The notes beneath the pieces are model-generated. The model had not been told where the DNA came from, did not search any database, and saw only the letters and a program-made list of their open reading frames with translations. Shown here one piece after another: positions 17,614 to 26,984 of a stretch of DNA of 64,000 bases (positions within the stretch are counted from its first letter, which is position 1; every line of letters starts with the position of its first letter). The position numbers and the translations under genes are program-made. Source of the stretch: Trypanosoma brucei gambiense DAL972 (Eukaryota > Euglenozoa > Kinetoplastea > Trypanosomatida > Trypanosomatidae); assembly GCF_000210295.1 (NCBI RefSeq), contig NC_026744.1:558001-622000 (forward strand). Reading direction: 5' to 3'.

Positions 17614-19980
17614 ATGACTCGAGAAGAGGAGGTATTGGATCTGGGAAAACGATGGTATGAGCGGCCACTCCCTCTACGGGTATGCAGCCTGAAGGAAGTG
17701 GCCAACGACACCACAACGAAGGAGGAGATGGATGCCATGTTCAGTGAAGCGCGGGACATACTCAACCAAGCTACCAACAGGGGTCACTCAGACAAGGGGC
17801 GGTGGTACAACACACAGTTTATCTCACGAGGTACAACTTCGGACAAAATCGCTTCTGCTGCCGTAAAGTTGAGTGACACGGACTTTATGTTCTTTCTTGA
17901 AGGTTTTAATCTTCTGTTTGAGACCGCTCGTACGGATACCCACCACTACGAGGCCGCACTGAAAGCACTTGCAGTCATTTGGACGAAGCTAATGCCCCGG
18001 CGGCCACTGAAGCGGTTTTTTTCCCAGTTCTTTGCCACGCTGCCAGCGAACCCCGCGGATAGGAAAGTTGTTCTTGTATATTGGTATCTCGAGGATTACC
18101 TGAAGCGCACATATGCGCAGTTTCTTTCGCTCGCAGAGGCGATGCTGAAGGATCGTCTGCAGCAGCGTCGCGAAGCATGGTTAGATGTGGTTGGAAAGCT
18201 TATATGTAACGTTGCCGAGAGCCGCCACGTAGCGATGGCATTAATGGTGGATAAGTTGGGAGATCCGGCGGCACGTGTTGCGCACAATGCCTACCATCAC
18301 CTGCTTGCCCTTCTGCGTGACTCTTCCATTCATCAGGGGGTACTCTTTGTCGAACTTGAGAAGGTAATTTTTATGAAGAACTGCCCCAAATCCACAATGA
18401 AATATGCAACCAACGTTATGAATCAGTTCGTTTACAATAAGGATGAACGGAAACTTGCCTTAAAAGCTATCCAAACATATCTTTCCATTTTCCGTCAGCT
18501 GGCAATCAGTGGTTCTGTGGATCTCTCCGTGACGACAGCTACCATCGTTGGCCTTCGGCGTGCCTTTCCTTATGCTGGCACAGATGTTTCCTCGCTAGAG
18601 GAGCACCTTAACGCACTATTTGTCATCGCTAACACCGGGAACTTTACACAGCGTGTCACTACGATGTCCTTACTGCAGCTTGTCGCTCTTGGGAAAAGCG
18701 CTACGGAAGAGTTTCGTAACCGTTGGTACAGGGCTCTGTACAAGCTACTGCTCATTTCACCAAAGCAGGTATCTCACTCTGCTCACATAACGGGGTTCTT
18801 CTCGATGCTGCATAAAGCAGTGCGCTTGGACACTAATGACGACAGAATAGCAGCATTCATTCATCGCCTTCTCCAGCGGGCATTGTTTTTCCAGGAATCA
18901 ATGATATGCGCCATTCTTTTGTTGGTTGGTGACGTGCTGCAAGCTCACCCTCGTCTCCGCTCAGTAATCTTGGGATCCCGCAGACCGCCGGTCGTACCAG
19001 CAGAGGAGCGTTATGACGTGAAACATCGCGAACCGCAGTATGCGCGGGCAAAGAACGAGTGCTTGTACACACTGGGTGTCCTGGCGCGCCATTCGCATCC
19101 CTCCGTAGTACAGTTGGCTGTGATGTTACTTTTCGGTGAGGAAATTATTTTTGACAGCCACCCTCTAGATGAGCTCACACTAATAAACTTCCTGCAAATG
19201 TTTGTGGATGCGAAGGCCCACACCCAACATGGGATAGACAGCGACGTAGCCGCGGCCGAAGCCGTAGGTAAGGCGGGGTCCTCAGTGTTCCGTCGCGCAA
19301 CTCACCGGGCGAACCTCCCCAGCGCATCGGATCCTTTTTTTATCAACTCAAGCGTCCAACAAGTTGATGTGTCGGCGTTATTTCTTCACCGCTACGCCGT
19401 GCAACGTCAACGCTTCATTGATGGCCTTTCCCGGGTGCGGTCCACGTGGGGTGACGCGAGTGGCGAGGCGGACGTGGCACTCCGCGTGTCGGATGTGGAC
19501 GCATCACTTTTTGGACCTTCTGGCGTGCTTGGGGATCCAGCAGTATCCAAGAAAAAGAATAAGCGTGCAAAGAAGAAGAAGGAACGGTTGAAAGAGAAAC
19601 TTAAGGAAGGAGCTGTGCTCGACGAGTGTGTGGAGGCCATTGGTAGCGAAGAGGTTGAAGGCGGCGAGGATAATTTTTTCGATATGGAAGGTAGTGAAGG
19701 CGACTTGGAGTGGGGAAGCGGGGATGAGGGAGTAATGATGGGCGATGATGAGGATGGGGATGACGGTAATGAAAGGGACGATGATGGCGTGGGTTTGGCG
19801 CTTAGTCGTCGGGAAAATGCCGATGTTGATGATGGAGAGGACCTTGCAGAGATGCTGGAGGCTCACCGTAACGTTGCGTCTAAGAAGCGGAGGCGTGAAG
19901 AGGCTTGGTTGGAGCGAGTGACGTCGGCAGCAGGTACTAAAGGACCAAACCGAAGGTCCTTTGTGAGCAGAAGGCGGTAA
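17614..19980 (+). CDS. MAK21: Ribosome-biogenesis factor Mak21/Noc1 (CBF/CEBPZ family)
   Basis: 788 residues. The Mak21/Noc1 family works with Noc2 in the nucleolus on early large-subunit precursors. Family features run in order: an N-terminal RWYERPLPL segment, HEAT-like helices including KLGDPAARVAHNAYHHL, the central stretch LRRAFPYAG, the CBF domain with FIHRLLQRALF and ICAILLLVGDVL, then YDVKHREPQYARA and HPSVVQLAVMLL, all in the order of CEBPZ. The C-terminal 150 residues alternate strongly basic (KKKNKRAKKKKE) and acidic blocks, as usual for nucleolar proteins. It is somewhat shorter than animal CEBPZ. Noc3 and Noc4 are less likely because the YDV.HREP block is specific to Noc1. Confidence 0.93.
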   Translation: MTREEEVLDLGKRWYERPLPLRVCSLKEVANDTTTKEEMDAMFSEARDILNQATNRGHSDKGRWYNTQFISRGTTSDKIASAAVKLSDTDFMFFLEGFNLLFETARTDTHHYEAALKALAVIWTKLMPRRPLKRFFSQFFATLPANPADRKVVLVYWYLEDYLKRTYAQFLSLAEAMLKDRLQQRREAWLDVVGKLICNVAESRHVAMALMVDKLGDPAARVAHNAYHHLLALLRDSSIHQGVLFVELEKVIFMKNCPKSTMKYATNVMNQFVYNKDERKLALKAIQTYLSIFRQLAISGSVDLSVTTATIVGLRRAFPYAGTDVSSLEEHLNALFVIANTGNFTQRVTTMSLLQLVALGKSATEEFRNRWYRALYKLLLISPKQVSHSAHITGFFSMLHKAVRLDTNDDRIAAFIHRLLQRALFFQESMICAILLLVGDVLQAHPRLRSVILGSRRPPVVPAEERYDVKHREPQYARAKNECLYTLGVLARHSHPSVVQLAVMLLFGEEIIFDSHPLDELTLINFLQMFVDAKAHTQHGIDSDVAAAEAVGKAGSSVFRRATHRANLPSASDPFFINSSVQQVDVSALFLHRYAVQRQRFIDGLSRVRSTWGDASGEADVALRVSDVDASLFGPSGVLGDPAVSKKKNKRAKKKKERLKEKLKEGAVLDECVEAIGSEEVEGGEDNFFDMEGSEGDLEWGSGDEGVMMGDDEDGDDGNERDDDGVGLALSRRENADVDDGEDLAEMLEAHRNVASKKRRREEAWLERVTSAAGTKGPNRRSFVSRRR

Positions 19981-20637
19981 ATACGAATGCAGAGGGAAAA
20001 TTGGAGGGGCTGAGGAAGAGGAGGCGGCTGCGAAAGCGCTGCTGCAGTGTCGCCAATGCAGTCGTTTTGGGTGAAGGTGCCTCATTCATTAGGCTAACTT
20101 TCCTCCACTTTCCTCGTCGCTGTGACTTTTGTGGTTCCGTGGTCTCTCGGGGGTTACAATACTAGTTCGATGCGGGTGGTTGGGGTTAGGTGTGGTAAAG
20201 ACTCCATTTTTAGGAGGCATGAAAGGCCAAGTAATTTTAAGAGAAAAAATTCTCACAAGAGAGTAAACATAAAGAGATATTGCCTAGTTGATCGGTTAAG
20301 TTGGTAACGCATGCAAAATTAGTGCTGAATATCTAATTGTTAAAAAATAAGTTACCCTTCACCTACGATTAAGTCTCATTGTCATGCGCTGTGGCATATT
20401 CGTGTGCACCCGAAAGCGGGTAAATCCACACTTTTATTTTACCCCATGTATCTGTCCTTATCTCACTTTCGCCTCTTATTTTTTTTTCAATTTTCGGATT
20501 TAGTGACCCGCATCCAAACAAACTATATTTTGCTTCCGTTTTTTCTTTATTCCCCTCGAGTTTTTTTTTTGTATAGCTTGTTTTCTCGCTTTTTCGTCTC
20601 GAGTAACGAAGAAACCGAATACGGATCTTCAGGAGTG
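19981..20637 (+). other. Spacer upstream of RPN3
   Basis: No gene is seen. The last 110 bases are strongly pyrimidine-rich with T runs, leading to acceptor AGs at 20575-20576 and 20602-20603. Confidence 0.55.
20532..20603 (+). promoter_or_regulatory. Trans-splice acceptor of RPN3
   Basis: A long C/T-rich tract at 20532-20600 includes T10 at 20561-20570. AGs at 20575-20576 and 20602-20603 lie 35-62 bases before the ATG at 20638. This tract is why upstream in-frame codons are treated as leader. Confidence 0.7.
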
Positions 20638-21642
20638 ATGCAAACGACCGGTGAGCTTACCCTGAAGCAGCAACTGCAACAGTCCGGAAGCAAAGGAAAT
20701 GACGAGTTGCTTGGACGTCTCATGAGCCTTTACCGAGCTCTTTGCGTTCGCCATGATGAAGTTGGACAGGAGATGTTGCTCAATGATATTCTGGCACTGC
20801 TGACACTCAACCATCAACACGACCTGGCAGAGCGTGTCATTGCCACATGCGAGATTAGTCTTCCTCATCGCTCTAATAACCAGGCCGCACGTTACTTTTA
20901 TTACGTTGGCTTGACCCATGCACTGCGGTTAGGATACGTTGAAGCCGACCAGTTCCTTCAATACGCCCTGCGTAAGGCCCCGGAACGGGCATCTGGCTTT
21001 CGCGTTGCAGCAACCAAGTTGTCCCTTGTTGTCCAGTTACTCCTTGGTGAGATCCCGCCGCGCTCTGACTTTCTCCAGAAGGATATGCGTGAGTGTCTAT
21101 CTCCCTACCTACAACTCACATCTTGTGTGCGTTTCGGACAGTTAGGTCGTTTCATGTCCATTCTTCAGCAGCATAAGGCCATCTTTGAGCACGATCGTAC
21201 GTACTCTCTCATACTGCGCGTGAGGCAGCACGTGATCCGTACAGGTCTCCGCCGTATCTGTCAGGCATACAGCCGCATTAGTATTCCCGATGTCTGTGCC
21301 AAGCTATCTATGGAGAACCCAGATGATGCAGAGTACATCATTGCAAAGGCTATTCGAAGCGGTGTAATAGATGCTGTTATTGATCACGAGCAACGGCACC
21401 TAATCAGCAGCGAAACGGTGGACGTGTACTCTACCTCCGAGCCACTTCTTGCCCTTCAGCGTCGCATACAATTCCTGAATGCCACCCACAACGAAGTGAA
21501 ACGGTCTATGCGGTACTCTGCTGCGGACCCGGATTTGGAGGAGGAGCGACGCAAGGTGGATCGTGAGGAAATGGACAGTCTCCTAAGGGCCATAGAGGAT
21601 GAGGAACTTGGTGGTGCTGACTTCGAAGACGGCCTACCGTAA
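20638..21642 (+). CDS. RPN3: 26S proteasome lid subunit Rpn3/PSMD3
   Basis: 334 residues. Rpn3 is a non-ATPase PCI-domain subunit of the 19S regulatory particle lid. The match is strong through the TPR-like and PCI regions: YFYYVGLTHALRLGYVEA, LRKAPE, VVQLLLGEIPPR, TYSLILRVRQHVIRTGLRRI, YSRISIPDVCAKL, DAEYIIAKAIRSGVID, then VDVYSTSEPLLALQRRI. The end is acidic, as in other Rpn3 proteins. At 334 residues it lacks about 190 residues at the N terminus compared with yeast and human Rpn3 (over 500). The frame stays open upstream to an ATG at 20446, but that stretch is polypyrimidine-rich and encodes a Phe/Leu-rich peptide unlike Rpn3. Confidence 0.93.
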   Translation: MQTTGELTLKQQLQQSGSKGNDELLGRLMSLYRALCVRHDEVGQEMLLNDILALLTLNHQHDLAERVIATCEISLPHRSNNQAARYFYYVGLTHALRLGYVEADQFLQYALRKAPERASGFRVAATKLSLVVQLLLGEIPPRSDFLQKDMRECLSPYLQLTSCVRFGQLGRFMSILQQHKAIFEHDRTYSLILRVRQHVIRTGLRRICQAYSRISIPDVCAKLSMENPDDAEYIIAKAIRSGVIDAVIDHEQRHLISSETVDVYSTSEPLLALQRRIQFLNATHNEVKRSMRYSAADPDLEEERRKVDREEMDSLLRAIEDEELGGADFEDGLP

Positions 21643-22411
21643 CCGTTAACAGCGGAGTGGCGCAGAACTGGAGGGAGAAAGAAAAGATAAAGGGATGTGT
21701 ATGGATAGGAGAAAACAAGGAAAGAGAATGAAACGTTGCAAAGGTGGTTTGCCACACAGATCGTTGGGTCGGGTCCTCTAGGTACTAGTTGTGAGGTGTA
21801 ACTCGTCGTGCTAAAGGTAATGTCCATATGAGATCACAGGACTTTTTTTGAGCGCGCAGAAGAAAAACCAGAAGGTGGTTTCAGGATTCTCACCAAGAGT
21901 TGAGGTGCATCTCCCGCTTAGTCATTACATCGAAGGGAGGGCTGCTGTGCACTGAGCACTGACAAAAGGCTGTCAAACGAATTTGAGCTGTCACCACTCA
22001 GCATGTGTAGGCATACAGTTGAGCAGACATACGTCAGCGTCAATGCGTTCTTATGTGTAAATTTCCTTTTGTTGCTACCTCCCATTAACTACCCACGGTG
22101 TACTTTGAGTGACGCAAATCTCTGGAAGTCTGCACTCCTCTCTATTTGTCGATTCTTACCTTTGTTCCTCACACGAATGGGATTCTCATTTCCCCTGTAG
22201 CAAGGGATTCAAGTTAAATTGCATTGTTCGACAGATGCAGCGGTACTATTCTCGTTTAATTTTCTTTTCTATTTTTCTTTTATCTCACCCTTTTCCCTAC
22301 TCTTTCTGACACACACTTATACATATATATTCACGCAGTCGTTTCGGGATACCACAGACTGTGTGCAAGCAAGTCTCCTTGTTGGGGCGAATATAGATAG
22401 ATCAGTGGGCG
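21643..22411 (+). other. Spacer upstream of the cyclic-nucleotide-fold gene
   Basis: No gene is seen. A C/T-rich tract at about 22254-22310 is followed by an AG at 22337-22338, giving a leader of about 73 bases. Confidence 0.55.
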
Positions 22412-25400
22412 ATGAGCGACTCCATGGGTGAGGGACAGGACCTTGTTCCTATGACCCTTCCGGTGCCGGAGGTTATGCACGTCTCTGAACTTGATGTTAC
22501 GGGACCGCTGCAACCTGGTGATGACTGCGCACAGAAGTCGCTCTCGGGTAATCTTCCGGATAAATGCATGTCTGTTTCATTTGCCAAAAGCTTGAGCGGC
22601 GTAGACCTCAGCATTTTGACACGTTCGGCGGGAAATGCGTCTCACACCTCTATCCGAAGTGGTAGTCGTGCGAGGGGGGGCAATACAGAATCTTACGAAC
22701 TCGCTGCTGTCATGGTTAGATCGTACCCACTCATGACCGTTGAGGGAACGGCGTTTTTAAACACAACACGGCCTCCAAGCTCGCTGGGGGGAACAGAGCC
22801 ATCCGTGAGTCTTCGGCAAGATGCAGGCAGTCCCTCTGGGGTTGCTACCGACGATGAACCTCTGGGGGAGAGTTGCGTAAACTTGGCTGAAAGTGGTGAG
22901 CACAGTCGGACGTCCGCCAATGTGATGGCAATCGCCACTAGTCTCAAGCGTGCTTGCATGTGGCAGGTCATAATTACAAACTTTTTAGCGCACCGCGCGT
23001 GGATGGAAGCATTTTGCCGAAACAAACTGAGATCAGTTCTTGAGGTGCACCTTCTTCCCGTGATTCTCCGGAGACGTGGTAGAATGAATTTGTCAGGACG
23101 GTTTACGCGGAGGGTCTGTGTTCAAAAGCCTGAGCTGGTGAGTAGAGATTCGACTGATTTATTGCAAGGCACGTACCTCTACGACACCGTGCCCATCCTA
23201 AAGACCTTGAGAAACGTAAAGTTCTGTGAAGCACTTACGGAGACTGTTTTGAAATACCGCTACAGCTGCGGCCAAGCAATAGCAAGCAGCGGGAATCCGG
23301 AGCAGAACGCTTTATATATTCTCGTCTCCGGCAAGTGCGATGCCATCACCCCAGCATCGGAGACAGGTGGAAAGGTGCGACGCCGACGTCTCCAACCAGG
23401 TGAAACATTCGGTGGGCTATTTGGTGGTAAAGCGATATTCACAGATGTATATAGAGCCATATCTACCTGTGTGGTGTATGTTATTACTAGAGAAAAGTTT
23501 GAAGAGTTGTTTTCTCAGTACGCTGACAGCAGTATGAAGGAAACATTCCTTGGTGCGTTACGCGACCACGAGATGGTGCGCCTAAAAAGGTTACACCCTC
23601 TACCCCAGTGCATAGCGCGCGTTCCCATATACCGTAAAAGTGAGCAGCTTGCAGGACAGGTCAACGAATACATTAAGGGGTTCACACCATTGGTGCTTTT
23701 ACAAGGAGATGTGCTCTTTGAGCAAGGAGATCCTCCCGGCGATGTGTTTTGCCTCATTGAGGGGTATGTCCTGCGCGAGCAACTTGGTCCAGACATGAAG
23801 TACGAAAGCGGCACTCGGCAGGTTCTGGCACCGAACGAGCCGAACAATAACTTCGCACTGAGCACGCGGTTCCTGCTATTGGGAGAGGAGCCGCACATAT
23901 TGCCGGGTCCACTGCGCTACCGCTGCACTGTTGCCAGTCGTGCTGCTCTCTTTTTCAAGATCAATAGCGACAGCTTTGTGAATATGCTACTGGATGACGC
24001 TAGTCTACTCATTAGGCTTCGGCAAAAGTACAAGGAACAACTGCAGCAGTGGATGCGAATTGCTCCCGAGGCACTCAGGCAAGTTCCCATGTTGGGGGAG
24101 ATGCCACGACAAAATCTTAATACCATCATTCACGCTGCGGAACCGCGTGTGCTCGAGCGGTACGTTGCTGTGTGTGAGCCAGCTCGCGTCATCCGGGAGA
24201 TTTATGTGTTAACGAAGGGAGATGTACGGGACCCGCGTCAATTTGATCATGTGCCAACGCAACCCCCCTCATTACCTCCCACGGAAAGCGAGTCTGTAGA
24301 GGAAGAGGCCGCGGGGAAGCAGCGAAAGGAAAAGGTCACCAAGCGTGTGCCCTCCCCACGTGAAAGAAACTCTAAGGCTCAGAAAACGGCCCAGCAACCT
24401 GTATCGCCGCTGAAGGAAGGCCGTCCGCGGAAAGGAAACAGGTCTGTTGCATCACTCGTTTGCAAATACACCGACGATAATGCAGTTCAATGGAGTTTTG
24501 AAGAGAATACCGAACTGCTGAAGGCTACAATTTATCCCGATGAGCGGCAGGAAATAACACCGCCACTTCCATTAAACCCGGAGAGGAATATTATCTGCAC
24601 CATCGGTGGCGGATGGGAAGGCCTTCTACTGGAGAAGTGGCCTACCGGTTGGGAGACGACGACAACGGTGGAACTCTGGGCCATACCGACACTGGCCATA
24701 AGGACGGAGTTCAACACTTTCCCCAAGGCGGCTCAAAATTCTATTCTTCGTTGCATTGGTGAAGTGCAAATGCGGGAACTCGATCTTCCCACCCAGCCGA
24801 AGGTGAAGCTTCCACCAATGAGCATCTACACCCCAATCGAAAAGCGCCTAACGAAACCCGGTTTGAATGTTGACAGGGCCCCCCTTCGTTCACCGCGTAA
24901 TGTTGGAGGAAGTGGAGCCTCGCACGACCGCTCCACCGCCGGAACCACAAGCAAAATTGGGCGGCAGCAGGCTGATGCTGCAAATTCACAATCCAGTTTT
25001 ACGACGAGGTCGTCGTCATTTTTCTCCGTGGACATCAGCACCGTGAAGCCCCCGCCTTCTGCGCTGACATCCAACAGGGATCCCAAAACCATGTCACCTA
25101 AACCGGCTGCAGTAGACACAAAGGTCCCCACGGCTCCGAAGACCCGCAAACAATTGGCACAGGTAACCGCGGCTGAGTCGGCGCCTGTTGAACCTCGCAA
25201 ATCCAAGGCAGTGCCGGCCTCGTTGCTGTTGTTCCAACGGTTTTCCAAGAAAGTGACTGAGGAACCCCCAAAGATCACACCGGAACTGCGAGCCATGTAT
25301 GCTGGAGAGAAACCACAAAAAGGAATTGTACGTGAGTCGCCTCTCATAGAAGCTGACAAGCGACGAAGTCATAGTTGTCTGCCGACGCTGCCCATAACAG

Positions 25401-25753
25401 CTTCTGCATGGCCGGTGTTGGTTGGAAGGAGGAAGCGATGGTTTCCGATGGTACCCACGTTTGCACCCCTTCCGGGAACCCTGGACAACGCGAACAACAA
25501 GGTGGATCCGCCCCATTTGGTCCCTAACACCTCCCACATGGTTATGCGTGAGAAGGGCTATAGGGATGTGCTGCAGTCACAAGTTGTTTATTTTACTTCG
25601 CTAGCAAATAGCAAAGCCTGTGAGGACCCAACGTACCTCTCGGTCTCCCCATGTACAACTGCAAGGTCCCGTTCCTCTCGTCATGGTGGGTCCACAGCAG
25701 CCCACATTGGTGCGGTACTGCCAACGCCTGGCCGGCATGCATACAGCTCTTAG
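22412..25753 (+). CDS. Large protein with degenerate cyclic-nucleotide-binding (CNB) folds
   Basis: 1113 residues. After about 200 low-complexity residues, CNB-like beta-barrels can be followed. Fold 1 is near 290-370 (ILVSGKCDAIT, LQPGETFGGLFGGKAIF, then FEELF). Fold 2 is near 425-530 (LLQGDVLFEQGDPPGDVFCLIEG, LGEEP, VASRAALFFKINSDSF). A possible split fold 3 starts near 565 and resumes near 725-790 (IGGGWEGLLLEKWP, TTTVELWAIPTLAI), interrupted by a basic, Pro/Ser-rich insert of about 90 residues. None has the complete phosphate-binding cassette with FGE(L/I)AL and RxA, so binding of cAMP or cGMP is doubtful; the FGG-LFGG and RYRCTVASRA remnants are closest. The C-terminal 300 residues are low-complexity. 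The role is unknown; such proteins in kinetoplastids are often cytoskeletal or signalling scaffolds. Confidence 0.85.
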   Translation: MSDSMGEGQDLVPMTLPVPEVMHVSELDVTGPLQPGDDCAQKSLSGNLPDKCMSVSFAKSLSGVDLSILTRSAGNASHTSIRSGSRARGGNTESYELAAVMVRSYPLMTVEGTAFLNTTRPPSSLGGTEPSVSLRQDAGSPSGVATDDEPLGESCVNLAESGEHSRTSANVMAIATSLKRACMWQVIITNFLAHRAWMEAFCRNKLRSVLEVHLLPVILRRRGRMNLSGRFTRRVCVQKPELVSRDSTDLLQGTYLYDTVPILKTLRNVKFCEALTETVLKYRYSCGQAIASSGNPEQNALYILVSGKCDAITPASETGGKVRRRRLQPGETFGGLFGGKAIFTDVYRAISTCVVYVITREKFEELFSQYADSSMKETFLGALRDHEMVRLKRLHPLPQCIARVPIYRKSEQLAGQVNEYIKGFTPLVLLQGDVLFEQGDPPGDVFCLIEGYVLREQLGPDMKYESGTRQVLAPNEPNNNFALSTRFLLLGEEPHILPGPLRYRCTVASRAALFFKINSDSFVNMLLDDASLLIRLRQKYKEQLQQWMRIAPEALRQVPMLGEMPRQNLNTIIHAAEPRVLERYVAVCEPARVIREIYVLTKGDVRDPRQFDHVPTQPPSLPPTESESVEEEAAGKQRKEKVTKRVPSPRERNSKAQKTAQQPVSPLKEGRPRKGNRSVASLVCKYTDDNAVQWSFEENTELLKATIYPDERQEITPPLPLNPERNIICTIGGGWEGLLLEKWPTGWETTTTVELWAIPTLAIRTEFNTFPKAAQNSILRCIGEVQMRELDLPTQPKVKLPPMSIYTPIEKRLTKPGLNVDRAPLRSPRNVGGSGASHDRSTAGTTSKIGRQQADAANSQSSFTTRSSSFFSVDISTVKPPPSALTSNRDPKTMSPKPAAVDTKVPTAPKTRKQLAQVTAAESAPVEPRKSKAVPASLLLFQRFSKKVTEEPPKITPELRAMYAGEKPQKGIVRESPLIEADKRRSHSCLPTLPITASAWPVLVGRRKRWFPMVPTFAPLPGTLDNANNKVDPPHLVPNTSHMVMREKGYRDVLQSQVVYFTSLANSKACEDPTYLSVSPCTTARSRSSRHGGSTAAHIGAVLPTPGRHAYSS

Positions 25754-26984
25754 CAAATGAAGGGTTGTGGTTGTGGATATGAGTAGGCCGCAGCTGGTGA
25801 GGAGTGAGTGGGCCAGTGGAGGAAATGCCTTACAACATTTCCTGTAGATGTTCATAGGGCGATGGGTGTGCATTATGTTCGTCCATCGTGTTGCCACTGC
25901 TCTTTTCTCCTCTCCCCATGCGCTCTCCTTGCCTTTCATTTTAGGTGTTTGCCTTTTCCCCCCTTACCTGTGCCGAATTTCTTACATGCGGGTGCATGCA
26001 TTGTTCACTTTTTTTTTACTGTTGCTGATATCGGTTTTTGTTTTTAGCTGTGATATGGTTGGCACCTTTTCCCCCTTTCCACAAAATGTGCAACGGTGAA
26101 CATCCTTTTTTTTTGGTATTTATTAGCATTTGGCCTCTTCTTTTGTAACTTTTTTTTCTTTGGCGGAAAAAGAGAGAGAGGCAGATGATGGTGTCGATGA
26201 CGATTTGATAAGCGGCACAACGTTACTGCATTGACCGTGTATTTCATGTAAATGTCGAATTAGAGTGCGAAAGAAATGAGGTTGGAGTCGTGTGTTTGTA
26301 TCCCCTTCTCCCCCTCAAAAAAAAAAATCAATAAAAGAAAAAAGAGGAAGATGAAAAGAATATGATAACAGTGGCTTCACGCATATATACATTTGTATTC
26401 GTGAGCGCCTTTCAACCTCCGTTTGTCGATATACTACTTAATATGTATACGTTGGCCCCTTCTCCCCTTTCCTGTGTTATGCATTGGCTTTTCAGCAGTT
26501 GCGTGTGCGTAAACGAGTACACTTGCGCTCACGCACGCAGAAGTGCTCTCTGTGGCATATATGTAGTGATACGTTGGGGGTGAGCGGTCCCCTCACAAGA
26601 AGAAAACCTTTCACTGATTCAGTGTGTGTGTGTGGGAGAGAATTTTTAAAGTTTATTTCCCCCCTCCCTCCCTCCCTCCCCCACCACGACTCTTCCTAAA
26701 TTGCTGGTGTTGTCTTCAGTAGAGTACTTCTTTGGTGGTGGACTATGTGCTTCATTAAGGGCCACACACACATGGTCTAAACGATCCTTAAACCAGTACC
26801 CATCATCAGGATATCAACATTGCGCTTCGCTGCTTTTTAACACATTATAGTGTAGGAAGACTGGGAAGAAGGGGGTTCCTTACGTATAAATTGGCAGATA
26901 CATACTTTTACTCACATATCTTTCCCTTACATAGAGTTTGTGGGATTTTTTAAAACTTAGTTGCTGTTGAGCATTTAGTAGTAG
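25754..26984 (+). other. 1.2-kb spacer
   Basis: No supported gene. T runs near 26007-26020 and 26106-26115, an A run at 26319-26329, a (CCCT)n tract at 26658-26683, and a pyrimidine patch followed by an AG at 26933-26934 as likely acceptor of the next gene (leader about 50 bases). Confidence 0.5.

Noticed and set aside
20404..20637. N-terminal extension of Rpn3 in the same frame
   Set aside because: It is a Phe/Leu-rich translation of the polypyrimidine tract and acceptor region and does not resemble the N terminus of Rpn3 proteins.
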